In this document: positions 34,692 through 42,999 of the stretch, piece by piece | Layout: each line of letters starts with the position of its first letter | Position numbering within the stretch: the stretch's first letter is position 1 | DNA from: Alistipes ihumii AP11 | Lineage (GTDB): Bacteria; Bacteroidota; Bacteroidia; Bacteroidales; Rikenellaceae | Direction of reading: 5' to 3' | Assembly: GCF_025144665.1 (NCBI RefSeq) | Contig: NZ_CP102294.1 | Coordinates: 2,480,001-2,544,000 of the forward strand | DNA: 64,000 bases | Made by a program: the position numbers and the translations under genes | The notes under the pieces: generated by a model | Told to the model about the DNA's origin: nothing | What the model saw: only the letters and a program-made list of their open reading frames with translations | Databases searched by the model: none

Positions 34692-35771
34692 TTACTCGCC
34701 GGCGTTGTCGGCCCGTTGCTCTCCGACCGACCGTTTGTCGGCTTCGAGGCGGAGCCGCTTGCAGATGCGTTTGACGAAAGCCGGGCCGTTGTAGATGAAG
34801 CCGGTATAGACCTGTATCAGATCGGCGCCTGCGTCGAGCATGGCTACCGCGTCGTCCTCGGTCATGATGCCGCCGACGCCGATGATCGGGAAACGGCCTT
34901 CGGTCTTTTCGTGAATGTAGCGAACCGTTTCGAGCGAGCGCCGGGTCAGGGGAGCTCCGCTCACTCCTCCGTTGCCGATGTCGGCCAGCGTGCGGGAATC
35001 GGTCGCCAATCCTTCGCGGCTGGTAGTGGTGTTGGTCGCTACGATGCCGTCGATTCCGCCCTCTTGCATCAGGGCGATCACGTCGTCGAGCTGGGCGGTC
35101 GTCAGGTCGGGGGAGATCTTGAGCAGGATCGGACGGTACTGGTTCTGTCCGCGCCGGAAGTCGAGCAGCCCGCGCAGGATTTCCTTCAGCGTCTCCTTGT
35201 CTTGCAGATGGGTCAGGTTGCGGACGTTGGGACAGCTGACGTTGATGACGAAATAGTCGACGTACTGGTAGAGCGACCGGAACAGCTTCAGATAGTCGGC
35301 CGGGGCCGATTCGTTCGGAGTCGCCGTGTTCTTGCCCAGGCTTGCGCCGATTACCTGACGGCGCTTGCGGTGGCGGAGATTGCGCACGGCATTCTCCATG
35401 CCCCGGTTGTTGAAGCCCATCCGGTTGATCAGCGCCTCGTCGAGCGGCAGGCGGAAAAGCCGCGGCCGCGGATTGCCCGGCTGTCCCTTGGGCGTGACGG
35501 TCCCCACTTCGGTAAAACCGAAGCCCAGCGACAGCAGCTCGTCGTATACCTCGGCGTCCTTGTCGAATCCGGCGGCGATGCCGACCGGGTTCGGGAATTT
35601 GATGCCGAACACCTCGCGCTCGAGCGACGGATGCCGGACCGTAAAACAGGTCCGGAGCAGTTGCCGCGCTCCCGGAACGTAATGCACGACCCGCAGCATC
35701 ACCACGACGATACGGTGTATCAGCTCGGGCGAAAGCTCGAACAGCAGCGGACGTATGACTTTTTTATACAT
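34692..35771 (-). CDS. pyrD: Dihydroorotate dehydrogenase (quinone), class 2
   Basis: The flavoenzyme oxidises dihydroorotate to orotate at the membrane, passing electrons to menaquinone. The 359-residue protein has the class 2 N-terminal helical extension (MYKKVIRPLLFELSPELIHR), KFPNPVGIAAGFDKD, the catalytic Ser in INVSCPNV, and the FMN site ILLKISPDL and IGVGGI. The start at 35771 was chosen over an ATG 48 bases upstream because the shorter form matches the family and leaves room for the promoter at 35797. It complements pyrC in the window. Confidence 0.95.
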   Translation of the reverse strand: MYKKVIRPLLFELSPELIHRIVVVMLRVVHYVPGARQLLRTCFTVRHPSLEREVFGIKFPNPVGIAAGFDKDAEVYDELLSLGFGFTEVGTVTPKGQPGNPRPRLFRLPLDEALINRMGFNNRGMENAVRNLRHRKRRQVIGASLGKNTATPNESAPADYLKLFRSLYQYVDYFVINVSCPNVRNLTHLQDKETLKEILRGLLDFRRGQNQYRPILLKISPDLTTAQLDDVIALMQEGGIDGIVATNTTTSREGLATDSRTLADIGNGGVSGAPLTRRSLETVRYIHEKTEGRFPIIGVGGIMTEDDAVAMLDAGADLIQVYTGFIYNGPAFVKRICKRLRLEADKRSVGEQRADNAGE

Positions 35772-35796
35772 GGGGCGGCTGTGAAATAAGTTTGCG

Positions 35797-35804
35797 CAAA
35801 GGTA
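35797..35804 (-). promoter_or_regulatory. -7 box of pyrD
   Basis: TACCTTTG on the minus strand matches TAnnTTTG, 26 bases before the chosen ATG. Confidence 0.72.
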
Positions 35805-35951
35805 TGAATTATTTCCCAATAAAGCGTTTCCCGTCTTGGCGCCGGTTCCTCGCGTAAGATTTCTGCGGGCCGCGAGCTGCCGGCGGACCTTAAGGGAGTT
35901 TCAGCGGTCCTGCCTGCGGCGGAAAAGGCCGTTGCGGCGCGGCGGAGTCCG

Positions 35952-36992
35952 TCAGAAGAATTCGTTTCGGTAGCGGTAATTGTTACGCATCGTCTCGAAC
36001 AGTTCGGGGTGCGCCCTGAGCCGGGAAGTTTCGGCCTCGATGTCGAAGTAGCGGGGCATCGCGCTGCTCATCCGCTCCCATCCGATCGACGGGTCGGGCT
36101 TGCCGGGCGTTACCTGCGGCGGGTACCAGTCGTCGAGCGGCATCGAGTAGTGTCTGCTGACGGCGCGGACCGCAGCGGCCGTTCCGGCGGCTTTGCCCTG
36201 AACGGTATAGCCGGCGATGTGGGGCGTGGCCAGCGAGGCCAGTCCGAGCAGGTCGCGGCTGATGTGCGGTTCGTCGTTCCATGTGTCGATCACGGCGTGC
36301 GACAGCCGGCCCGAGCGGCGGGCCTCGATCAGGTCCTCGTCGACGACGATCCCGCCCCGCGAGGTGTTGACGAACACGGCGCCGGGCTTCATCGATGCGA
36401 AAAAGCTCGCGTCGGCCATGGCTTTCGTCGGGTAGTCGCCGTTGACGCTCAGCGGCACGTGGCATGTGACGATGTCGCATTGGGGCAGCATTTCGTTCAG
36501 TTCCGTGTAGTCGCCTGCCGGGTCCTGCTTCGCTTTGGGCGGGTCGCAGCGCAGCACCCGGAATCCGAAGTGCTCGCCGTATTGGGCGATGAGCGATCCG
36601 ACGCTTCCGACCCCTACGACGCCGAGCGTCCTGCCGGCGGGAGTCCAGCCGTCGCGCCGGGCCAGCGCTGCGAGCGCGGCCATCACGTATTGCAGTACGC
36701 CCCGGGCGTTGCATCCCGCCGCCGTCCGGATTTCGATCCGGTGTTCGCGGCAGTACGGAGAGTCGATGTGGTCGTGCCCGATCGTGGCCGTGGCGATCAG
36801 CCTGACCGGGGTCCCGTCGAGCAGGCGTCCGTCGCAGCGGGTGCGGGTGCGGATAATCAGCGCGTCGGCGCGCAAGGCGTCGGCGTGCGAGATTTCGCTT
36901 CCCTTGAGGTACTCCATGTCGGCATAGGGTTCCAGTACGCCTTTCAGGAACGGAATGTCGCAGTCGGCAATGATATGGGGTTTGTCGGTCAT
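35952..36992 (-). CDS. pdxB: Erythronate-4-phosphate dehydrogenase
   Basis: PdxB is the second step of the DXP-dependent pyridoxal phosphate route. The 346-residue D-isomer dehydrogenase has the Rossmann motif VVGVGSVGSLI, the catalytic Arg in NTSRGGIVVDE, a Glu, and His in ATPHIAGYTVQGKAAGT. The C-terminal dimerisation domain (DIEAETSRLRAHPELFETMR) is specific to PdxB. The start at 36992 gives MTDKPHIIADCDIPF, aligning with the usual N-terminus; ATG 37010 is an alternative six residues longer. A good promoter box lies just upstream. Confidence 0.93.
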   Translation of the reverse strand: MTDKPHIIADCDIPFLKGVLEPYADMEYLKGSEISHADALRADALIIRTRTRCDGRLLDGTPVRLIATATIGHDHIDSPYCREHRIEIRTAAGCNARGVLQYVMAALAALARRDGWTPAGRTLGVVGVGSVGSLIAQYGEHFGFRVLRCDPPKAKQDPAGDYTELNEMLPQCDIVTCHVPLSVNGDYPTKAMADASFFASMKPGAVFVNTSRGGIVVDEDLIEARRSGRLSHAVIDTWNDEPHISRDLLGLASLATPHIAGYTVQGKAAGTAAAVRAVSRHYSMPLDDWYPPQVTPGKPDPSIGWERMSSAMPRYFDIEAETSRLRAHPELFETMRNNYRYRNEFF

Positions 36993-37022
36993 CTCCTGAG
37001 CGCTCTGCATTTATCGTGCCCG

Positions 37023-37030
37023 CAAAGGTA
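37023..37030 (-). promoter_or_regulatory. -7 box of pdxB
   Basis: TACCTTTG on the minus strand matches TAnnTTTG. Confidence 0.7.
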
Positions 37031-37230
37031 GCAATAACTTCCGAAACTTGTTTGCCCCGGGAGCGTTTCTGCGGGCTCGCGCTCCTTAGGCGTTCCGGAT
37101 GGGCGGCGCATGGGAAGATGGCCGGAAGATCGAGGCCGGTTTCGGAGTGCGCGGTGATCGGGCCTGCGGCGTGCTCCCGCTACGGAATATCCGGATTGAA
37201 GAACACCGTTTCGTTCGCCGGATTTGCAGT

Positions 37231-37262
37231 GAAAAACCCCGCCGCGAAAGCTCGCGGCGGGG
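37231..37262 (-). terminator. Orphan terminator-like hairpin
   Basis: CCCCGCCGCG pairs with CGCGGCGGGG around AAAGCT. On the minus strand it is followed by five T, a strong terminator shape, yet no minus-strand gene lies upstream of it. On the plus strand it precedes a small open frame by 17 bases and could act as a leader stem. Confidence 0.6.
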
Positions 37263-37279
37263 TCACCCAACTTAATGTA

Positions 37280-37435
37280 ATGATTATGAAAAAAATTCCC
37301 CGACCCCGTTATCGCAACGCTATCGGAAATCTGTCTATAGAACGGAACGGAGCGCCGTCGTATTGTACGCTCCGGAAACGAATCGGCGGCGCGGCCGCGT
37401 TCCGGCTGAGGATCGGGCCGGGGAATCGGGAGTAG
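37280..37435 (+). CDS. Small open frame, possible leader peptide or small protein
   Basis: A 51-codon frame starts ATGATTATG and reads MIMKKIPRPRYRNAIGNL before becoming arginine- and glycine-rich. The A/T-rich, lysine-coding start just after a hairpin resembles translated leaders, and the YRNAIGNLSIERNGAP stretch looks protein-like. No homologue is recognised, and the downstream gene begins almost 100 bases later with its own promoter. Confidence 0.25.
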   Translation: MIMKKIPRPRYRNAIGNLSIERNGAPSYCTLRKRIGGAAAFRLRIGPGNRE

Positions 37436-37446
37436 GACGGATCGTT

Positions 37447-37463
37447 TATCTTTGCTAACTTTG
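37447..37463 (+). promoter_or_regulatory. Two adjacent -7 boxes of the agmatinase-like gene
   Basis: TATCTTTG (37447-37454) and TAACTTTG (37456-37463) both match TAnnTTTG and are one base apart, allowing two close start sites. Confidence 0.7.
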
Positions 37464-37527
37464 CCTTGCCGGCGGCCCGGCGCGAAACGACGGGTTTCGG
37501 GCCGCTGCCGGATCAGAAGCGACGATT

Positions 37528-38589
37528 ATGGAAGAGAAAAAAACGGCCCGTATCCCGGACGGTTTCGATCCGAACGGTCCGGGCATAGCCAACGGCAACT
37601 ATTTCGGATTGCCCTTTGCGCCGGAGGAATCCTCTCTGGTGCTGATTCCCGTGCCGTGGGACGTCACCGTGTCCTACCGCGAAGGGACGGCGCTCGGTCC
37701 CGGGGCGATACTGGACGCGTCCTTGCAGGTCGACTTGTACGACGTGCATTGTCCGGGTGTATGGAAACGGGGGATTGGCACGGCCGAACTGGACGATACA
37801 TGGCCGCTGCGCAGCCGGATGCTGCGCGAAGAGGCGCGTCGCGTGATCGAGCATTGGGAGACGGGCGGATCGCCCGACAGCGAATCGCTGCGCCGGCGGC
37901 TGAGGCGCGTCAACGAAGGGGCGGAGAGGCTCGAGGCCGAAGTGTACGCCGAGGCCAGCCGCTGGCTGGATGCCGGCAAGACGGTGGGCGTGGTCGGCGG
38001 GGAGCACAGCGTGCCGCTCGGGCTGATCCGGGCCGTCGCCGAGAGGCATCCGGGGCTCGGCATTCTGCACGTCGACGCGCATGCCGACCTGAGGGAAGCC
38101 TACGAGGGCTTCGTGCGCTCGCACGCCTCGATTATGTTCAACGCGCTGCGCGAGGCTCCGTCTCTTGCGTCGCTCGTGCAGGTCGGCGTCCGGGACTTCT
38201 GCGACGAGGAGGCCCGTCTGGCGGCGGACGATCCGCGCGTGACGATGTTCGACGGACCGGGGCTGTCGGCCTCGAAGTTCGCCGGCGAAAGCTGGCATTC
38301 CCTCTGCGAACGGATCGTCGCCCGGTTGCCGCAGCAAGTGTACGTGAGCTTCGACATCGACGGCCTGACCCCGCAGTATTGCCCCCATACGGGAACGCCC
38401 GTGCCCGGAGGGCTGACTTTCGACGAGGCGGTCTATCTGTTGTCGCGCGTCGCGGCGTCCGGGCGCCGGATCGTCGGGTTCGACTTGTGCGAAGTGGCTC
38501 CGGCTCCTTCCGGAGATGACGAGTGGGACGCCAACGTGGGAGCGAGAATGCTGTACAAGCTCTGCCTGTTCGCGCTGTCGTCGGAGTGA
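37528..38589 (+). CDS. speB: Agmatinase/arginase-family ureohydrolase
   Basis: The 353-residue enzyme has the binuclear manganese ligands of ureohydrolases: GGEHSVPLG, ILHVDAHADLRE and SFDIDGLTPQYCPHTGTP. An insertion of about 60 residues before GGEHS (VNEGAERLEAEVYAEASRW) is typical of the longer Bacteroidetes agmatinase-like proteins. The expected reaction is hydrolysis of agmatine to putrescine and urea in the cytosol, but related enzymes act on guanidino acids or formiminoglutamate, so the substrate is presumptive. It is not clustered with arginine decarboxylase here. Confidence 0.88.
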   Translation: MEEKKTARIPDGFDPNGPGIANGNYFGLPFAPEESSLVLIPVPWDVTVSYREGTALGPGAILDASLQVDLYDVHCPGVWKRGIGTAELDDTWPLRSRMLREEARRVIEHWETGGSPDSESLRRRLRRVNEGAERLEAEVYAEASRWLDAGKTVGVVGGEHSVPLGLIRAVAERHPGLGILHVDAHADLREAYEGFVRSHASIMFNALREAPSLASLVQVGVRDFCDEEARLAADDPRVTMFDGPGLSASKFAGESWHSLCERIVARLPQQVYVSFDIDGLTPQYCPHTGTPVPGGLTFDEAVYLLSRVAASGRRIVGFDLCEVAPAPSGDDEWDANVGARMLYKLCLFALSSE

Positions 38590-38760
38590 CGGGCGTCTTA
38601 TGGTAGGGCGGTGCGGTCGGCCGGATGCGGAGCGTTGAGGTCCGGATCGTTCGGGGGCGGGCGGCATTCGTACGATAACAGTATCTGTGGAACGCCTTTT
38701 GCGTGGCGGAAGGCCTGAGCGCCGGCTCGCATGGTGCGAGAACCGGAATATACCGGAGCG

Positions 38761-40116
38761 ATGACCAGAGCATTCGATTTCAGGCATAAGCGCAATTTCT
38801 ACAACCGCCTTGCCCGGCTACGGAAATTTGTCCGCAGCCCGTGGGCCGGAGGCGTGGTGCTGATCTTGTTTACGGTGCTGGCGCTCGTGCTGGCCAATCT
38901 TCCGTGGACCGCGTCCGCTTATCACCATCTGCTCGAAGCCCGTCTGCGGATCGGTTTCGACGGTTTCTCCCTCGACGAGCCGCTCGAGGCGTGGGTCAAC
39001 GACGGGCTGATGGCCGTTTTCTTCTTTTACGTCGGGCTGGAGATCAAACGGGAAGTGATCGCCGGCCGTCTGTCGGGCCTCCGGCAGGCCGCGCTTCCTT
39101 TGGCCGCTGCGCTGGGCGGTATGGTCTTTCCCGCGCTGATCTACTTCGCGATCAATCCGTCGGGGCCGTATGCCGTGGGATGGGGCGTGCCGACGGCGAC
39201 GGACATCGCCTTCGCGCTCGGCGTGCTGTCGCTGTTCGGTCCCCGCGTGCCCGTTTCGCTGAAAGTGTTCCTGACGGCGCTGGCCGTCGTCGACGATCTG
39301 GGGGCGATCGTGCTGATCGCCGTTTTCTATTCGACGGGGATCGATTACGGCCTGCTGGCGGCGGCCGGAGGGGTATTCGCCCTGCTGCTCGTGCTGAACC
39401 GGCTGAATGTCTACCGGATGTGCCTGTACCTGATTCCGAGTATCCTGCTGTGGGTGCTTTTCCTTCATTCGGGCGTCCATGCGACGATTGCGGGCGTGCT
39501 GATCGCGATGACGATTCCTGCGACGCCTCGCTATTCCAAGCGCTATTTCGGCTACAAGAGCCGTCATTGCATGGACGACTTCCGCCGGCACGACCGGGAG
39601 GGGGCCGAGGTGTTGTCCAACCGCGCGCAGATGGAGGACCTGGAGCGGCTGAGCCGGGTGGCCCTCCAGTCGATCAGTCCGTCTCAGCGGCTGGAGCACG
39701 GGCTGCATCATACGGTCGCGTTTTTCATCATGCCGGTCTTTGCGCTGGCGAATGCCGGCGTGACGGTAGACGGGCTGGGCGATTTGCGGGTGCTGGCTTC
39801 CGGACAGGGACTGGGCGTTTTTCTGGGCCTGGTGCTCGGCAAGCCGCTGGGCATTTTCCTGTTGAGCCGTCTGTGCGTGCGGCTCGGATGGGGAGCGCTG
39901 CCCGAAGGGGCTACGTGGCGCGGCCTGCTGGCCGTCTCGTGTCTGGGCGGAATCGGGTTCACGATGTCGATTTTCATCAATACGCTGGCTTTCGGCGATC
40001 CGGTCTACGTGGCGTCGGGAAAGATCGCCGTGCTGGCGGCGTCGTTCTCCGCGATCGGAGTCAGCTTGTTGGGCATGAGGTTTCTGATGAGGGGAAAAGC
40101 TTTGGAGACGGAGTAA
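38761..40116 (+). CDS. nhaA: Na+/H+ antiporter NhaA
   Basis: NhaA exchanges one Na+ for two H+ across the cytoplasmic membrane. The 451-residue protein has about twelve membrane segments and the paired aspartates of the transport site in TALAVVDDLGAIVLIAVFY. PTATDIAFALGVLSLFG and the GGMVFPALIYFAINP stretch are also conserved. A hydrophilic insert (residues about 265-315, with RHDREGAEVLSNRAQ) makes it longer than the E. coli protein and is common in Bacteroidetes. The ATG at 38761 was preferred to one ten codons upstream. No promoter box was identified. Confidence 0.94.
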   Translation: MTRAFDFRHKRNFYNRLARLRKFVRSPWAGGVVLILFTVLALVLANLPWTASAYHHLLEARLRIGFDGFSLDEPLEAWVNDGLMAVFFFYVGLEIKREVIAGRLSGLRQAALPLAAALGGMVFPALIYFAINPSGPYAVGWGVPTATDIAFALGVLSLFGPRVPVSLKVFLTALAVVDDLGAIVLIAVFYSTGIDYGLLAAAGGVFALLLVLNRLNVYRMCLYLIPSILLWVLFLHSGVHATIAGVLIAMTIPATPRYSKRYFGYKSRHCMDDFRRHDREGAEVLSNRAQMEDLERLSRVALQSISPSQRLEHGLHHTVAFFIMPVFALANAGVTVDGLGDLRVLASGQGLGVFLGLVLGKPLGIFLLSRLCVRLGWGALPEGATWRGLLAVSCLGGIGFTMSIFINTLAFGDPVYVASGKIAVLAASFSAIGVSLLGMRFLMRGKALETE

Positions 40117-40167
40117 AATAATTCGATGTTTTTTTTCGAATATGCAGTATTATTCACTTAATTTGCT

Positions 40168-40175
40168 TATGTTTG
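40168..40175 (+). promoter_or_regulatory. -7 box of FKBP lipoprotein gene
   Basis: TATGTTTG matches TAnnTTTG in an AT-rich leader about 80 bases before the ATG. Confidence 0.65.
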
Positions 40176-40256
40176 CATTCCCGCCGCGAAGTCGGAAGGC
40201 GCGCGGGTACGCGGAAGCGAGAAACAATTCAATTCAAATAATGATTGGTTAAGAAA

Positions 40257-40946
40257 ATGAAAAAGTTACTTATTTTAGGCGGCGCGGCAGCTCTCGTGTT
40301 CAGCTCGTGCGGCACCAAGGGAGGAAATCTCAAGAACGTAACCGACACGCTGGCCTATACGATGGGCATGGAGCTCGGCGAGTACGTCAAGAACATGGAC
40401 AGCGTCATGGAGATGAAGTTCGATCTGGCTACCGTCGTCGCTGCGATGAAAGACGTAGCCAAGGGCGACACTTCGGTGATGACCCGTCAGCAGGCCATGG
40501 ACTTCATTCAGGAGTATTACATGGTGCGCAAGCCGCGTATCGACAGCGCGGCCAACGCGGACTTCCTGGCTCAGGTCGAGAAGGATAACAAGAATGTGAA
40601 GAAAACCGAGTCCGGTCTGCTGTACGAGATCGTACGCGAGGGCGAGGGTGCGAAGCCCGATTCGGCCGACAATGTATTCGTGGCCTACAAGTTGTCCGAC
40701 CGCAAGGGCAATGTCATCGAGGATCGTGCCGCCGAAGGCGACACGACCAAGCTGAATATGGCCCGCGTGATTCCCGGATGGGCCGAGGGCCTGAAGATGA
40801 TCGGCAAAGGCGGCAAGATCAAGTTGTGGGTGCCTTCCAATCTGGGATACGGCAGCCGTCCGATGGGCCGTCGCATTCCGGCCAATTCGGTTCTCGTTTT
40901 CGACGTGGACTTGCTTGACATTCAGCCGGTAGAGGCTAAGAAATAG
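40257..40946 (+). CDS. FKBP-type peptidyl-prolyl isomerase lipoprotein
   Basis: The 229-residue protein has a lipobox ending FSSC at residue 18, a helical FkpA/Mip-like dimerisation domain (residues about 25-115, with LAYTMGMELGEYVKNMD) and a C-terminal FKBP domain (KTESGLLYEIVREGEGAKPD, VIPGWAEGLKMIGKGGK, NSVLVFDVDLLDI). It would help fold periplasmic or outer-membrane proteins from a lipid anchor. Several FKBP aromatic contacts are substituted, so isomerase activity may be low. The start at 40257 places the signal peptide correctly. A perfect terminator follows. Confidence 0.92.
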   Translation: MKKLLILGGAAALVFSSCGTKGGNLKNVTDTLAYTMGMELGEYVKNMDSVMEMKFDLATVVAAMKDVAKGDTSVMTRQQAMDFIQEYYMVRKPRIDSAANADFLAQVEKDNKNVKKTESGLLYEIVREGEGAKPDSADNVFVAYKLSDRKGNVIEDRAAEGDTTKLNMARVIPGWAEGLKMIGKGGKIKLWVPSNLGYGSRPMGRRIPANSVLVFDVDLLDIQPVEAKK

Positions 40947-41671
40947 TCCGGCAGGCGGAAAACGACTGTCGGAAGGCTTTCCTCCGGAATAGCCTATCGA
41001 AAACTGCAACAGATCGAGAAATCGATCTGTTGCTTTTTTGTGCGGTTTGGGGGATCGCCCGTCCGGCGACGATTCCGTCCGTCGGCAGCGATGCTCGCAA
41101 AGAGAACGATGAAAAGTCTCCGGATTCGGTCCTGTCTTTTCCCTTCCTGACGACTGTCAGGCGCATATAGTGAAAGCTCCGTCCGCAGGAAACGTTGACC
41201 TTGCCGTTCTCCCGTACCCTTGTCTTTTCCGTTGAGCTTTCGTTCGGCGGTTTTCTGTGCGTTGCAGTTTGTTTTTTGTTCGATTGCGATCGCTTCCCCT
41301 GCTGCCGGTTAAGTTTCTGCAATGCGTTTCTCGCTTGTCGTTTCCCGTTGCCGAGTTGCGAAACGGGCTGCCGGAATCGTTCCGACAGCCCTTACTCGGA
41401 TTCGATTTATATGTTCGTTAAATCGTTGGTTTACAACTGCAAAAATATAAAAACGACGATAAAAAACAAAAAATCGGCGTATCTATAGGTTTTTTAGGCT
41501 CATGAGGAAATCTTCCTCCGCTTCATACGGAGCTTTGATCGCGTCACTTGTAAAAACGAAGGAATAAATAGGATACCCGTATGCCTTTTGCAGTCATACC
41601 GGACTGTATTCCAACGTGTTTATCCGCCGCAATAGGCGGACGAGAAGACGACAACGTTAAAATGACGCCGA
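40947..41671. other. Intergenic region (725 bases)
   Basis: It holds the FKBP gene terminator and, near 41366-41392, a second hairpin (GGGCTG..CAGCCC with CGGAA/TTCCG) lacking a U-run. The last 250 bases are AT-rich. No promoter with a strict -7 box was found for the OmpA-like gene, and no gene is convincing. Confidence 0.5.
41006..41039 (+). terminator. Terminator of FKBP lipoprotein gene
   Basis: GCAACAGATCGA pairs with TCGATCTGTTGC around GAAA, followed by six T. Confidence 0.93.
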
Positions 41672-42985
41672 ATGAAAAAATGTCTGTTATTATGGCTCGC
41701 GTTCGTGCTTGCCGCGAGCAACGTGCAAGCTCAGAAAGCGGTGGACTCGATGCGGGTTTTCTACCGTCGGGGCTTTCATGACGTCGATCCGTCGTTCCGG
41801 GATAACCGCGCGCGGCTGGATCGTTTCCTGAATTCGGTCGACAGGGCGCTGAAAGAGAACCGCGTCGGAAAGATCGTTATCCGCTCGTATGCCTCCCCCG
41901 ACGGGACGGCGAAAGCCAACGAGCGGCTGTCGGAGCGCCGGGCGGAGGAGCTCAAAGCCTACCTTGTCCGCGAGGGAAACGTTCCTGCTGCGCTGGTCGA
42001 GCACCATGCCGAGGGCATCGCATGGGGGATGCTTCGGGAACGGATCGCCGCTTCCGACGTTTCCTACCGCAGCGAGGTGCTGGATATTCTCGATCGTACG
42101 CCCGTATGGATATACGACGCCGAGGGCAAGATCGTCGACGGGCGGAAAAAGCGGCTGATGGATTTGCAGGGGGGAGAGCCTTACCGACACATGCTGGAAC
42201 ATTTTTTCCCCGATTTGCGCAACAGCAGCAATACCGCTCTCTATCTGTGCGTCGAGGCGAAAGGCCCCGAGAAAGAACCGCAGCGAACGGTGTCCGGCAT
42301 ATCCGGAAACGGCGAGGCTCCTCGGCCCGATGCGACCGGCTCGGCCGACGGTTCGGTCTCCCATGCGACGGCGCTGCCTGCCGAGTCGCCCATGGAGAGA
42401 ATTTCCGGTCCGGTTCATCCGTTTCCTAAGCACGTCATCGGACTGCATGCGGGATACTGCGCTTCGTGGATTGCCTCTTACGGGCTCTCCTCTTCGACGA
42501 GACCGGGTTACGAGGCGGGCATGACCTATCGGGTCGGGCTGAGCCGGCGGTTGCCGTTTTATTTCCGGACGGGGTTGACTTTCGTCGGCAAGGGATACGA
42601 GATCAACGGATTCGACGACAGCCGTACCACAATGAGCTACTTGCAGATTCCCGTGGGCATCGACTATGCCGTTTCCTTGGGCAGGCGCTGGGCCGTCGTA
42701 CCCGGGGCGGGACTCTATTATGCCGTCGGCGTGGGCGGCAAGCGCAAAATCGGCCGGGAGGCGGTGTCCGTTTTCGGAAGTCAGGGAGGATTCTCGCGTC
42801 ACGACATGGGATTCTCGTGCGGCGTGGACTTGACGTTCAGCCGTTTCAGTCTCGGAATCGCTTACGAGGCCGGACTGATCGATATCGACAAGTCCGACAC
42901 GGTGTACGGGAACGACAGCCGGATGATCGGATACAAAAACGTCAGGAACCGCTGCTTCCTGATCAGGACGGGCGTTAATTTCTAA
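41672..42985 (+). CDS. OmpA-like / outer-membrane beta-barrel fusion protein
   Basis: The 437-residue protein has a signal peptide (LLLWLAFVLAASNVQAQ), an OmpA-like peptidoglycan-associated region (VGKIVIRSYASPDGTAKANE, LSERRAEELKAYL), a low-complexity linker rich in Ser/Pro/Gly (about 205-255), and a C-terminal PorT-like barrel of alternating strands (GLHAGYCASWIASYG to a final FLIRTGVNF). The order, peptidoglycan domain before barrel, is the reverse of classical OmpA and is seen in Bacteroidetes surface-fibre loci. It lies 14 bases upstream of the BspA-type lipoprotein and probably shares its transcript, suggesting outer-membrane anchoring or assembly. Confidence 0.78.
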   Translation: MKKCLLLWLAFVLAASNVQAQKAVDSMRVFYRRGFHDVDPSFRDNRARLDRFLNSVDRALKENRVGKIVIRSYASPDGTAKANERLSERRAEELKAYLVREGNVPAALVEHHAEGIAWGMLRERIAASDVSYRSEVLDILDRTPVWIYDAEGKIVDGRKKRLMDLQGGEPYRHMLEHFFPDLRNSSNTALYLCVEAKGPEKEPQRTVSGISGNGEAPRPDATGSADGSVSHATALPAESPMERISGPVHPFPKHVIGLHAGYCASWIASYGLSSSTRPGYEAGMTYRVGLSRRLPFYFRTGLTFVGKGYEINGFDDSRTTMSYLQIPVGIDYAVSLGRRWAVVPGAGLYYAVGVGGKRKIGREAVSVFGSQGGFSRHDMGFSCGVDLTFSRFSLGIAYEAGLIDIDKSDTVYGNDSRMIGYKNVRNRCFLIRTGVNF

Positions 42986-42999
42986 ATTCGGAGAGCGTG

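Larger units (their letters stand above)
37011..37527. other. Divergent region between pdxB and the agmatinase-like gene
   Basis: The 517 bases contain the pdxB and agmatinase promoter boxes, an orphan hairpin with a minus-strand U-run at 37231-37262 and a small open frame at 37280-37435. No established gene is seen. Confidence 0.5.

Noticed and set aside
31754-34774. Thousand-codon plus-strand open frame across cinA and the MFS gene
   Set aside because: It spans the antisense of cinA and an off-frame of the MFS gene. Both real genes have complete family motifs and promoters.
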